Positions 7,621-16,578 of a DNA stretch of 36,400 nucleotides are shown here, in pieces. The DNA lies in NCBI RefSeq assembly GCF_009296175.1, contig NZ_VOSK01000045.1:1-36400 (forward strand). Direction: 5' to 3'. The notes beneath the pieces are model-generated. The model was given only the letters and a program-made list of their open reading frames with translations. It was not told where the DNA came from and did not search any database. Both the position numbers and the translations under genes were made by a program. Position 1 is the stretch's first letter. Each line of letters starts with the position of its first letter. This DNA is from Microvirga tunisiensis (GTDB lineage: Bacteria; Pseudomonadota; Alphaproteobacteria; Rhizobiales; Beijerinckiaceae).

Positions 7621-8067
7621 TTAGGATGAGGACTGTGCGACAAGCTGTGCGTTCGTCCGCTCGAGGCGCTTTGCCAGCTCCCGCATGATCGCCAGGGACA
7701 TCTGGGGAAACTGGGCGAGAAGCTCGAGAAAGACCCGCTTGTCGATTCGCAGCGCCGTGGTCGGCTCGGCCGCCATGATCGTGGCCGAGCGCGGCGTATC
7801 CGAGAGGATGCCCATCTCGCCGACGAGGGCGTTGCTCCCGAGTTCGGCCACCTGGATATCCCCGCCGGGGGTGTTGAGGAGCACGTTCGCCCGGCCGTCG
7901 AGGATCACATAGGCGGCGTCGGACGGGTCCCCTTGCGAGAAGAAGCGCTGCCCGCCGGAGAACTGCACCCGCTCGCTCGTGAAGGCGAGAAGCTTCAGGC
8001 GGGCCGGATCCACATCCCGAAACATCGGCACCTGCCGCAAGGACTGAACCTCTGTCTCAAGCGTCAT
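7621..8067 (-). CDS. Cyclic-nucleotide-binding domain protein
   Basis: The 148-residue protein is almost entirely one cNMP-binding beta-barrel (PF00027). The phosphate-binding cassette reads GEMGILSDTPRSATI, with the glutamate and arginine that contact the ribose and phosphate in cAMP receptors. There is no helix-turn-helix after the C-helix, so it is not a CRP-type regulator. It is more likely a small regulatory subunit or sensor. Its ATG overlaps the TGA of the large ABC protein upstream (ATGA), so the two are co-translated. This suggests that it regulates or partners with that ABC protein (inference). Confidence 0.9.
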   Translation of the reverse strand: MTLETEVQSLRQVPMFRDVDPARLKLLAFTSERVQFSGGQRFFSQGDPSDAAYVILDGRANVLLNTPGGDIQVAELGSNALVGEMGILSDTPRSATIMAAEPTTALRIDKRVFLELLAQFPQMSLAIMRELAKRLERTNAQLVAQSSS

Positions 8068-10778
8068 GCCACTTCTCCTGTTACTCTCTGGGCGGTATCC
8101 GGCTCAAGTCTGACAGGCTTGAGAGCCGGAGCGGCCGTCTTTTCTGTGATGATCTGTCCGTCACGGAAGCGCAACTGAACATCGAAAGCGCCTGCCTGTC
8201 GATCATTCGGAAGGACCATGAACAGGCTTTGTTGATCGAGAAACTCCAGCAGCAATTCGAGCAATTGCTGGCTGCGCGCCTCGTCGAACGGTGCGAGCGC
8301 CCCGTCGATGACGAGAATGTCCGGGCGCTTCACGAGGCAGCGCACGAGATTCACGCTCGCCCGCTCCTGCGGCGACAGGAGCCTGCCTGCCGTGCCGACC
8401 TGATAATCGAGGCCGATCCGCTCGATGTCTTCCAGCAGGTCGAGTTCCCGGACGACTGTTCCGATGGCTTCGGCGACCCGCATGCGGGCATTGGCGACCT
8501 GGTAGCTGACGCGACCGAACAGGAGATTGTCCCTCAACGGCGCCGCGGCGCAGTAGCGCTCAGGATCGTAGAACTCCACACCCTCGGCGGACGTCTCAAG
8601 GACCTCCCGGATGAGGCCTCGCGCCTCTACGATCCGATCCATCAATCTGCCGTCGAGGAGCCCGAGGCGGTGCCGGGCTTCGATATAGGCGAGCGGGAGG
8701 GCGAGAAGCCGGGTCCGGTCCTCTCGCTTCAGATTGCCTTCGCCCCGGGCACGCCGGCGTAGAATGGCTTCGAATTCAGACAATTCCTCGGCGCCGATGA
8801 AGGAAAACTGCTCGAACAGCGAATGGCCGGGAGGCAGCCCCTCGAAGATTTCGGTCATGGTCTCGGCGATCTGCAGGCCCATGCGGACGAGATCGTCGGT
8901 CAGACGGGCCCTGTCGATGGCGCTGCGGAACTGGCCGTTCTCAGCCAGATTGCGGCCCTTGAATTCCTCCGAGATCGGGACCCCGAAGAGAAGGTTCTCG
9001 GCAACGGTGGCCTGGCTGTTGTAGCGCGCCGGATCGAAGGGCTCGACCAGATCGGCCATGCCGTTCGACTGGAACGTTTCGCGCAGGCGTCGCCGGGCCT
9101 CGACGACACGCTCGGCAAGAGCCATGTGGCGTTCGGGATCGATCCTGCCCGCCAAGCCGAACAGATAGATCGTGTCGCCCATGCCGACCCGGTCCAGGAG
9201 ATCGAGGAGAATGCGATCGAGATCGCTCTCGTCCCTCGCGCCGACCCGCTCGTAATCCACCCATTGATCGGCGATGCTCTCGACTGGATTTCCCGTTTTG
9301 ATCGCCTCGGCAATCCGGCGATCCATCTCGCGCTTCTCCTCCTCGATCCTGCCCAGGGGCTTCGAGCGAAGGCCGTAGACCAGGTTGTCGCGGATGCTGC
9401 CGGGGAAGAGAATGGGATCGACGCCCGCATAGGCGATCCGGCGCCCGACCAACGATATTGGAAGCTGCGTCAGATCGCGCTCACCGATACGGATCTGGCC
9501 GCTGAATTCCGACGTGCGCCGGGCAACGATGCGCGCCAGCATGTTGGCCGCGCCGCCGCCGTTGGACACCAGCGCAACGCTCGCGGGCAGATCGATGGCG
9601 AAGGCGCCTCCTTCGATGATCATATCGCCATGGGGGCCGGCAACACGGATATCCTCGGCCACGAACGGGCCGACCAGCCGCTGATCCTCCGCCCCCTCGC
9701 CGGCCTCGAGCAGAGGTGCAAGCCGCTCCTCGGAGAAATGCTGGGTGACTTGATCGTATTTCACCTGGACGTCGAGACGCTGCTGGTCCCAGTCGATCAG
9801 TTCCTTCAGAGGCGGCGGCAGCTCGCGATAGGCGCCGATGACGGCCACGAGCTGACCGATGTCGAGGGTGCCGCGCAGGGCGAAATAGCCGCCGATGGCG
9901 TAGAAGAAGAACGGCGTCAGCTGCGCCAGGAAGTTGTTGAGCGATTTGACGAAGAATTTCCGGTTATAGATCTTGAGCCTGATGGTGAAGAGATTGAAGA
10001 GGCGCTCACCGATCTCGGCCCGCTCCCAGCCGTAGCTATTGTGAACGTGAACGACCTCGATGCCGTCCTGGACCTCGGCGATGCGCCCAGCCAACTGACG
10101 GGAGGCGATCTGCCGCTGCCTTCCCAGGCGAAGCAGCTCTCGCCGCAACCGCGGAATGATCGTGAACTGTATGGCAATCACCGCCAGCGCGATCAGGCCC
10201 AGCCAGACGTTCTGGATCATGATGAAGGCGAGCGCCGTGATGGCCTGCATGCCAAGAAAAATCGGGGTGATGAACGCATCCCCGATGAAGCCGCCGATGG
10301 GTTCGACCTCATCCTTGATGATCGTTGCCGTCTCGGACGCTTTGACGGTGCGCAGGGCATCCGGGGTGAACCGGAGCATCATGGAAAACAGGTCGAAGCG
10401 CATGCGCCTGAGCATCCGCTCGCCCAGGATCCCCTTGGCGACGTTGATCCAGTACTTGAAGGCCCCGTTGATGATGACGAAGAACAGGAACACGGTCGAG
10501 AGGCCGAAGAGCAGGCCGAGCCGGCCGACCTGGAAGCCCTCGAAGATCTCCAGGGTGCCGCCGCCCAGCCATCTCGGCCATTCATAGCTGAGATGGAGGA
10601 AGTGAGCCGTCGGATTGCCGTCCCTGAAAGCCTCGCCTTGGATGGCCTGGTTCACGATCTGGCGAGGCAGATCCAGGGACATGAAGTAGAAAGGCAGGGA
10701 AGCGAGCACCACGGCGCAGACGATCAGCTGGTCGCGCTTAGAATGTGTCCAAATATACCTAAAGAGGCTCTTTTCCAT
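8064..10778 (-). CDS. Large ABC exporter-like protein with degenerate ATPase motifs
   Basis: The 904-residue protein has an exporter-type membrane domain with helices around residues 20-40, 85-115, 165-215 and 290-320, then a nucleotide-binding region expanded to about 500 residues (usual size about 240). The Walker A site reads SNGGGAAN (about 405-412) and lacks the essential lysine. The signature is LSPQE (about 799) instead of LSGGQ. The Walker B aspartate is followed by glycine, not the catalytic glutamate (LVIDGAL, about 820-826). The post-Walker motif x-N-L-x-[FY]-G occurs three times (about 462, 593 and 748), with helical insertions between. ATP hydrolysis is therefore doubtful. The ATG at 10778 (MEKSLFRYIW) is preferred over an upstream TTG. 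It is transcribed with the cNMP-binding gene and is divergent from the glycosyltransferase cluster. Confidence 0.85.
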   Translation of the reverse strand: MEKSLFRYIWTHSKRDQLIVCAVVLASLPFYFMSLDLPRQIVNQAIQGEAFRDGNPTAHFLHLSYEWPRWLGGGTLEIFEGFQVGRLGLLFGLSTVFLFFVIINGAFKYWINVAKGILGERMLRRMRFDLFSMMLRFTPDALRTVKASETATIIKDEVEPIGGFIGDAFITPIFLGMQAITALAFIMIQNVWLGLIALAVIAIQFTIIPRLRRELLRLGRQRQIASRQLAGRIAEVQDGIEVVHVHNSYGWERAEIGERLFNLFTIRLKIYNRKFFVKSLNNFLAQLTPFFFYAIGGYFALRGTLDIGQLVAVIGAYRELPPPLKELIDWDQQRLDVQVKYDQVTQHFSEERLAPLLEAGEGAEDQRLVGPFVAEDIRVAGPHGDMIIEGGAFAIDLPASVALVSNGGGAANMLARIVARRTSEFSGQIRIGERDLTQLPISLVGRRIAYAGVDPILFPGSIRDNLVYGLRSKPLGRIEEEKREMDRRIAEAIKTGNPVESIADQWVDYERVGARDESDLDRILLDLLDRVGMGDTIYLFGLAGRIDPERHMALAERVVEARRRLRETFQSNGMADLVEPFDPARYNSQATVAENLLFGVPISEEFKGRNLAENGQFRSAIDRARLTDDLVRMGLQIAETMTEIFEGLPPGHSLFEQFSFIGAEELSEFEAILRRRARGEGNLKREDRTRLLALPLAYIEARHRLGLLDGRLMDRIVEARGLIREVLETSAEGVEFYDPERYCAAAPLRDNLLFGRVSYQVANARMRVAEAIGTVVRELDLLEDIERIGLDYQVGTAGRLLSPQERASVNLVRCLVKRPDILVIDGALAPFDEARSQQLLELLLEFLDQQSLFMVLPNDRQAGAFDVQLRFRDGQIITEKTAAPALKPVRLEPDTAQRVTGEVA

Positions 10779-10924
10779 TGCCCAACGGTTACCACTTCTG
10801 TACGCCTGGATGAACCTCTTTCCGATCTCGGGCAACGCCTTATTTGATCGATAGGGACCGTAGAAGGTAGAGAAGGTGGATGGGTCGTCAATCGACCCGC
10901 CGGCCTTATCGTAGGGGCAGCCGC

Positions 10925-12202
10925 ATGGCAGACCTGGTGACGGACTTTGATCAGGACGCAGGTCCTTCCCCGGCGCAGCCCGTGAGCGGCCGTGGAACGC
11001 GAGTCCTTATCTACAGCCACGACACCTTTGGCCTCGGGCATCTGCGCCGCTCGAGGGCGATTGCCAACGCCATCGTGCAGGACCGGCCGGACACCTCTGT
11101 CGTCATCATTTCGGGCTCGCCCGTCATCGGCAATTTCGAGTTCGACAGCGGCGTCGATTACATCCGCATCCCGGGAGTCACGAAGCTGCCGGACGGGGAT
11201 TACCGCAGCCTCAACCTCAACGTGGAGCTGGATGAGGCGGTGGGCCTGCGCCAAGCCCTCATTCTCCAGGCCGCCAAGGCTTTCAAGCCGGATGTGTTCA
11301 TCGTCGACAAGGAGCCGACGGGATTCCGCGGCGAAGTCGTGCCGGCGCTCGATTACCTTAAGGCAGCCGGCTGCCGCCTCGTGCTCGGCATTCGCGACGT
11401 GATGGATGAGCCGGCCCTTCTCGTGCCGGAGTGGGAGCGCAAGGGCGCGAAGGAAGCCCTGATCCACTATTACGACGAGATCTGGGTCTACGGCCTCAAG
11501 GACGTCTATCAGCCTCTCAAGGCCCTGGATCTGCCTCCTCACGTGGAAGAGCGCATCACCTATACCGGCTATCTGCGCCGGGACGTGCCGCCAACCCCGT
11601 CCCTGACCAAGTACCCCAAGATCACGAAGCAGCCCTTCATCCTGGTGACCACGGGCGGCGGCGGCGACGGCGACGACCTGATCGACTGGGTGATCTCGGC
11701 CTATGAGGCCGACGCGGAGCTCGAGCAGCCGGCGCTCATCCTCTTCGGACCCTTCATCGACCGGGACAAGCGCCGCTCCTTCGTGGAGCGCATCACCAAG
11801 CAGCCGAAGCTCGATGTGATGTCCTTCGACAACAAGATCGAATGGCTCATGAAGAAAGCGGACGCCATCGTGGCCATGGGCGGGTACAACACCTTCTGCG
11901 AGGCCTTGTCCTTCGACAAGCGCACGCTGATCGTTCCGCGCACCCGTCCCCGCCTCGAGCAGTATATCCGCGCCGTCGAGGGCGAGCGGCTCGGGCTGGT
12001 GAGCATGCTGAGCGACTACAAGAAGCCGCGGACGCCGGAGCGCATGGCCGCCGCCCTGCGCTCTCTGTCGTCGCAGCCGCGCCCGTCGGAGGTGATCGTT
12101 CCCGGCCTTCTCGATGGACTCGACCGGGTGCAGGAGCGGCTGAAGGCTCTCACAACCTCCACGGCGCGGTTTGCCACCGTGTATCATCAGGCGGCCGAGT
12201 AA
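10925..12202 (+). CDS. GT28/MurG-like glycosyltransferase (COG4671 type)
   Basis: The 425-residue protein has two Rossmann-like halves as in GT-B glycosyltransferases. The N-terminal half shows YSHDTFGLGHLRRS (glycine-rich loop and basic helix, as in MurG). The C-terminal half shows TTGGGGDGDDL and the donor-site AMGGYNTFCEAL. It is predicted to transfer a sugar from a nucleotide donor in the cytoplasm; the acceptor is unknown. The start at 10925 (MADLVTD) follows AGGGGCAG; an in-frame ATG at 10880 is an alternative. This is the first gene of a four-gene rightward glycosyltransferase cluster and is divergent from the degenerate ABC gene across about 150 bp. Confidence 0.85.
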   Translation: MADLVTDFDQDAGPSPAQPVSGRGTRVLIYSHDTFGLGHLRRSRAIANAIVQDRPDTSVVIISGSPVIGNFEFDSGVDYIRIPGVTKLPDGDYRSLNLNVELDEAVGLRQALILQAAKAFKPDVFIVDKEPTGFRGEVVPALDYLKAAGCRLVLGIRDVMDEPALLVPEWERKGAKEALIHYYDEIWVYGLKDVYQPLKALDLPPHVEERITYTGYLRRDVPPTPSLTKYPKITKQPFILVTTGGGGDGDDLIDWVISAYEADAELEQPALILFGPFIDRDKRRSFVERITKQPKLDVMSFDNKIEWLMKKADAIVAMGGYNTFCEALSFDKRTLIVPRTRPRLEQYIRAVEGERLGLVSMLSDYKKPRTPERMAAALRSLSSQPRPSEVIVPGLLDGLDRVQERLKALTTSTARFATVYHQAAE

Positions 12203-12210
12203 TCGTATCC

Positions 12211-13482
12211 ATGCTTCCCTCGATGACAGCCCGGCGCATTGCCGTTGTCGTGAAAGGCTATCCACGCCTCTCCGAGACCTTCATTGCCCAGGAGATCCTG
12301 GCCCTGGAGCAGCGCGGCCTGGAGCTTGAGATCTGGTCCCTCCGGCATCCGACGGAACGGGCCGTGCATCCCATGCACAAGGCGATCAAGGCACGGGTCG
12401 CCTATCTGCCGGAATATCTTTACGAGGAGCCGCTGCGCGTGCTGCGTGGCGCCGTCTGGAGCCTGAGCCAGAAAGGCTTCGGACCCACAATCAGAGCCTT
12501 CTGGCGCGATCTGAAGCGCGATTTCACCGCCAACCGGGTGCGCCGCCTCGGCCAGGCCTTCGTGATGGCTCGGGAGATGCCGGAGGACGTGCGGCATCTG
12601 CATGTGCATTATCTCCACACGCCGGCATCCGCCGTCCGGTATGCCGCATTGCTCACAGGGCGCAGTTGGACCTTCTCGGCCCATGCCAAGGACATCTGGA
12701 CAACGCCCGATTGGGAAAAGCGCGAGAAGATGGCGGAAGCCCTCTGGGGCGTGACCTGCACGGCGCACGGGGCCGGCAATCTTCGATCGCTGTCGCAGCC
12801 TGAACGGGTGTCGCTCGTCTATCACGGGCTCGATCTCTCCCGCTTTCCTGCGCCGCCCGAAAGCCGCCCGGTCCGGGACGGCTCCGACCCGCTCGATCCG
12901 GTGCGCATCGTGTCCGTCGGGCGCGCCGTGGCGAAGAAGGGCTTCGGCGATCTGATCCAGGCGCTCGCAGCCCTGCCTCCGGACCTCCACTGGCGCTTCG
13001 CCCATGTGGGCGGCGGAGAACTGCTCAACAGCCTGAAAAAGCAGGCGCAGGAGGCAGGCATCGCCGACAAGGTGGCCTTCCTCGGCTCCAAGGCGCAGCC
13101 CGACATCATCGCGCTCCTGCGCGAGGCGGACCTTTTCGTCCTGCCCTCGAAGGAAGCGAAATCGGGTGACCGTGACGGGCTTCCGAACGTGATCATGGAG
13201 GCGGCGAGCCAGGGGCTCGCCATCGTGGCGACGGACTTTGCGGGCATTCCCGAATTCATCCGCAACGACGTGGAAGGCCAGCTCGTGCCGCCGGGCGATT
13301 GGGAGGCTTTGTCCAACGCGCTCAACCTCCTCGCCCGCGATCCGGAGCGCCGCAAAGCCTTTGGCGCTGCCGCCTTTTCGCGCCTGCGGCGGGAGTTTTC
13401 CATGGAAGGCGGGATCGACGAGTTGGAAGCCCGTCTGCGAGCCGTGACGGCGAACCCCAAGAGAGAACCGGAGCGGGTGTGA
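12211..13482 (+). CDS. Glycosyltransferase family 4 (GT-B) protein
   Basis: The 423-residue protein begins VVVKGYPRLSETFIAQE, typical of GT4 enzymes acting on exopolysaccharides. In the C-terminal half are YHGLDLSRFP, the donor-binding SVGRAVAKKGFGDLIQAL, and the E-x7-E region within GDRDGLPNVIMEAASQG and TDFAGIPEFI. It likely adds a hexose from UDP- or GDP-sugar. The ATG at 12211 is 8 bp after the stop of the preceding gene, and ATG 12223 is an alternative. Its stop overlaps the GTG of the next gene by 4 bp, so the cluster is translated as one operon. Confidence 0.9.
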   Translation: MLPSMTARRIAVVVKGYPRLSETFIAQEILALEQRGLELEIWSLRHPTERAVHPMHKAIKARVAYLPEYLYEEPLRVLRGAVWSLSQKGFGPTIRAFWRDLKRDFTANRVRRLGQAFVMAREMPEDVRHLHVHYLHTPASAVRYAALLTGRSWTFSAHAKDIWTTPDWEKREKMAEALWGVTCTAHGAGNLRSLSQPERVSLVYHGLDLSRFPAPPESRPVRDGSDPLDPVRIVSVGRAVAKKGFGDLIQALAALPPDLHWRFAHVGGGELLNSLKKQAQEAGIADKVAFLGSKAQPDIIALLREADLFVLPSKEAKSGDRDGLPNVIMEAASQGLAIVATDFAGIPEFIRNDVEGQLVPPGDWEALSNALNLLARDPERRKAFGAAAFSRLRREFSMEGGIDELEARLRAVTANPKREPERV

Positions 13483-14597
13483 CGATCTCGCGGCCGGTCG
13501 CGTTCTACGCCCCCTTGAAGAGCCCGAACCATCCGCTTCCCTCGGGCGACCGCACCATGGCACGCCTGTTGATGAAGGCTCTCGACCAGGCAGGCTATTC
13601 GCCATTCCTCGCCAGCGAGTTGCGAACGCTCGACAAGACAGGCGACCGACAGCGTCAGGAGAGCCTCCGGCAGCAAGCGCTGGAAGAGGCCGACCGCCTC
13701 ATCGCCCATTACAGGGCGCTGCCCGACGAGATGCGTCCCTGCCTGTGGTTCACCTATCACGTCTACTACAAGGCGCCGGACTGGATCGGTCCGCGCGTCG
13801 CCGACGCACTCGGCATTGCCTATGCGGTCGCGGAAGGCTCGCGGGCGGCAAAGCGCGCGCAAGGATCATGGGCTCTCGGTCACGAAGGGGCGGAAGCCGC
13901 GCTCGACCGCGCCGATGCGATCTTCGTCATGACGGCCCACGACCGGGAGGCTCTGGAGATCGCGCGACCGCAGCATCAGACCCTCGCAGATCTGCCACCG
14001 TTTCTGGACTTGCGGGAATGGCCTGCATCGAGCTCTCGCCCTTTGCCGAAATCGGCACCGCGCCTTCTCACGGTGGCGATGATGCGGGAGGGCGACAAGC
14101 TCGCCTCCTATCGCATTCTGGCTGCGGCCCTGGAGCGGCTGCAGCACCTGCCCTGGACCCTCGATGTCGTCGGAGACGGCGAGGCGCGGGATGAGATCGC
14201 GCGGCTGTTCTCCCCCATGTCACACCGCGTGCATTTTCATGGGCAAATCGAGGGCAAGGCCGATCTGAAAGTGCATTATGAGGCCGCCGAACTCCTGGTC
14301 TGGCCTGCCGTCAACGAGGCCTACGGCATGGTGCTGCTGGAGGCTCAGGCTCTCGGTTGCGCGGTGGCTGCGGGCGCCTATGGCGGCGTCGCCAGCGTGG
14401 TGCGAGATGGCGAGACCGGATTGCTGACGCCACCCGGTGAGATCACAGCTTTCGCCGATGCGTTAGGCGATCTCCTGCGGGATCGGGAACGGCTGCGGGA
14501 CCTCGGCGCCAACGCGTCCCGGTTCGTCAGGCAGGAACGCGATCTCGCTCACGCCGCTTTGCGCTTGCGCAATGCGCTCGAACCGCTCACGGATTAG
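13479..14597 (+). CDS. Glycosyltransferase, GT4-like
   Basis: The 372-residue protein opens with VAFYAPLKSPNHPLPSGDRTMARLL and carries a GT4-type donor-binding half: LLTVAMMREGDKLASYRIL, VVGDGEARDEI, the E-x7-E motif in NEAYGMVLLE (about E280 and E288), and AGAYGGVASVV. The N-terminal acceptor half is divergent. The start is a GTG at 13479 that overlaps the TGA of the upstream gene (GTGA), which decides against longer upstream readings. The next gene begins 9 bp downstream. The sugar and acceptor cannot be deduced. Confidence 0.85.
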   Translation: MTISRPVAFYAPLKSPNHPLPSGDRTMARLLMKALDQAGYSPFLASELRTLDKTGDRQRQESLRQQALEEADRLIAHYRALPDEMRPCLWFTYHVYYKAPDWIGPRVADALGIAYAVAEGSRAAKRAQGSWALGHEGAEAALDRADAIFVMTAHDREALEIARPQHQTLADLPPFLDLREWPASSSRPLPKSAPRLLTVAMMREGDKLASYRILAAALERLQHLPWTLDVVGDGEARDEIARLFSPMSHRVHFHGQIEGKADLKVHYEAAELLVWPAVNEAYGMVLLEAQALGCAVAAGAYGGVASVVRDGETGLLTPPGEITAFADALGDLLRDRERLRDLGANASRFVRQERDLAHAALRLRNALEPLTD

Positions 14598-14606
14598 AGC
14601 GGGAGA

Positions 14607-16547
14607 ATGAGCTTGCGCGTTCTGATCGCCGTCACGCATCTCTTGGGAGCAGGCCACCTGACGAGGGCGGCCGCCCTGGCGCGGGCTTTCGCGCGGAAGG
14701 GGCATGAGACGACTCTGGTGTCGGGCGGAAGCCCTGCCCGCCTAGCCGATCTGGAGACCGTCACCTTCGTTCAGCTGCCGCCCGTGCGAACCGTCAGGAC
14801 GAATTTCAAGACGCTGCTCGGTGAAGACCTCGAACCCGTCGATGCGGCCTATCTCGAAAGGCGCCGCACCCATCTGCTCGACACCTTGAAAACCGTCCGG
14901 CCCGACATTCTCATCACCGAGCTGTTTCCTTTCGGTCGCCGGGTTCTGGCGGATGAGTTCTCGGCCCTGCTCGATGCCGCGCGCGGCTCGAATCCACGCC
15001 CGCTGGTTCTGTGCTCGATCCGGGACATCCTGGTGCCCTCCTCCAAGGCGTCCCGGATCGCGGAAACGCATGAGCGGGTGTTGCGCGACTACGATGCCGT
15101 TCTCGTTCACGGCGATCCGGCGCTGGTGCCGCTCGAGGCCTCCTGGCCGTCGGACGAGCGGATCGCGCCGCTCGTCCGCTACACCGGCTATGTGGACGAG
15201 AATGAGGGACCTGCCCCGGCATCTCGAAGACATGGAATCGTGGTCTCCGGCGGATCGAGCGCGGCGAGCCTGCCGCTCTACCGTGCGGCCATTGCGGCGT
15301 CACGGGAGATCGCCGACCGGCCCTGGCGCATTCTGATCGGCCGGGGGGTCGCGGAACCGGACTTCCTCGGCGTCTGGGAGAGCGCTCCGCCTCATGTCGT
15401 CGTTGAGCGGGCGAGGCCCGATTTCCGTGCCCTGCTCGCCGGGGCCGAACTCTCCGTGAGCCAGGCCGGGTACAACACGACCGTCGACCTCCTGCGCAGC
15501 GGGGTCAGATCGGTTCTCGTCCCCTTCGAGGTGGACCATGAGACGGAGCAGCGCCTGCGCGCCGAGCGCCTGACGGCACTGGGGCTTGCCGACATCCTGC
15601 CCGAGGCAGACCTGTCGCCGCAGAACCTGGCGGACGCGATCCGGCACGGCCTGACCCGGGCGCCCTCCCCGTCTCCATCCCTATCCATCGACGGAGCCCG
15701 GCGGAGCGTTGCCGTGGCCGAAAGCCTCGTGCGTTCGAGATCCGCTCTTCACCGGGCCATCGACTGGTCGCCCCTGGATCGGGCACTGGACCGGGCCAAG
15801 GATGGAGGCTGCCCCATCCGCTTCTGGTGGCGGGACGACGACGCGGTGGCCGAGACGCCCCAGCTCGACCGGCTTCTCGGTCTTGCCCGCCGCTACGAAG
15901 CCGGAATTGGCCTGGCGGTCATTCCTGAAGGCATCGAAGCCTCGCTCTCGGCGCGTCTGGCCGAGGAGCCGAATGCCGTCGCCCTCGTCCATGGCTGGCG
16001 CCATGCCAATCATGCCCCTAGCGACGACAAGAAGGCGGAATTCGGCGCTCATCGCCCCTTGGACCTCGTGGCAGCGGAAGCGGAACAGGCTCTGCACCGG
16101 GCGCGGGAGCGCCTCGGATCGAGGCTCCTGCCGATCTTCGTGCCGCCCTGGAACCGGATTTCCCCGGAACTCGTCCCTCACCTGCCGCGCTTGGGATTTC
16201 GGGGATTATCCACCTTCACGGACCGGAAGGCTGTCCACCCCGTAATGGGACTTGTGCAGATCAACACCCATGTGGATCCCATCGATTGGCACGGGACGAG
16301 AAGCCTGATCGACCCGGCATCGATCGTCGCCAGCCTCGCCCGTGCGACCGAGCGGCGCGTGGCCGGCCATGCGGATCGCGACGAGCCGATCGGGTTCCTG
16401 ACGCATCATCTCGTTCATGACGACGTCATCTGGTCGTTATGCGAAAGGCTTATCGCCCACCTCGCCGCCAGAGGCATACGTTTCCTGTGCCTTGATGAGT
16501 GTTTCGGCATGGAAACAAGATCACATTTGAGATCTAATGAGATTTGA
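14607..16547 (+). CDS. Fusion of MurG-like glycosyltransferase and polysaccharide-deacetylase-like domain
   Basis: Residues 1-380 of this 646-residue protein form a GT-B glycosyltransferase, with the N-terminal THLLGAGHLTRAAALA loop, the central VVSGGSSAASL, and the donor site SVSQAGYNTTVDLLRSG. Residues of about 400-635 resemble a carbohydrate-esterase 4-like deacetylase: FWWRDDDAV (about 405-413, candidate metal aspartates), HGWRHANH (about 462), VPPWNR (about 512), and HHLVHDD (about 599). The two activities would add a sugar and de-N-acetylate it, or a neighbouring residue. The ATG at 14607 is preceded by GAGCGGGAG. It is the last gene of the glycosyltransferase cluster. Confidence 0.85.
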   Translation: MSLRVLIAVTHLLGAGHLTRAAALARAFARKGHETTLVSGGSPARLADLETVTFVQLPPVRTVRTNFKTLLGEDLEPVDAAYLERRRTHLLDTLKTVRPDILITELFPFGRRVLADEFSALLDAARGSNPRPLVLCSIRDILVPSSKASRIAETHERVLRDYDAVLVHGDPALVPLEASWPSDERIAPLVRYTGYVDENEGPAPASRRHGIVVSGGSSAASLPLYRAAIAASREIADRPWRILIGRGVAEPDFLGVWESAPPHVVVERARPDFRALLAGAELSVSQAGYNTTVDLLRSGVRSVLVPFEVDHETEQRLRAERLTALGLADILPEADLSPQNLADAIRHGLTRAPSPSPSLSIDGARRSVAVAESLVRSRSALHRAIDWSPLDRALDRAKDGGCPIRFWWRDDDAVAETPQLDRLLGLARRYEAGIGLAVIPEGIEASLSARLAEEPNAVALVHGWRHANHAPSDDKKAEFGAHRPLDLVAAEAEQALHRARERLGSRLLPIFVPPWNRISPELVPHLPRLGFRGLSTFTDRKAVHPVMGLVQINTHVDPIDWHGTRSLIDPASIVASLARATERRVAGHADRDEPIGFLTHHLVHDDVIWSLCERLIAHLAARGIRFLCLDECFGMETRSHLRSNEI

Positions 16548-16578
16548 TGCGTTATGCTCATAGTCTCTGGAGGAGCAT

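Noticed and set aside
8823..10847. Plus-strand frame of 674 codons opposite the ABC exporter-like gene
   Set aside because: Composition is dominated by acidic/His/Arg shadow residues; the minus strand shows membrane helices and ABC-type segments. No start signal.
10724..12265. Minus-strand frame of 513 codons opposite the first glycosyltransferase gene
   Set aside because: Antisense shadow without recognisable domains; the sense strand shows the GT-B motifs.
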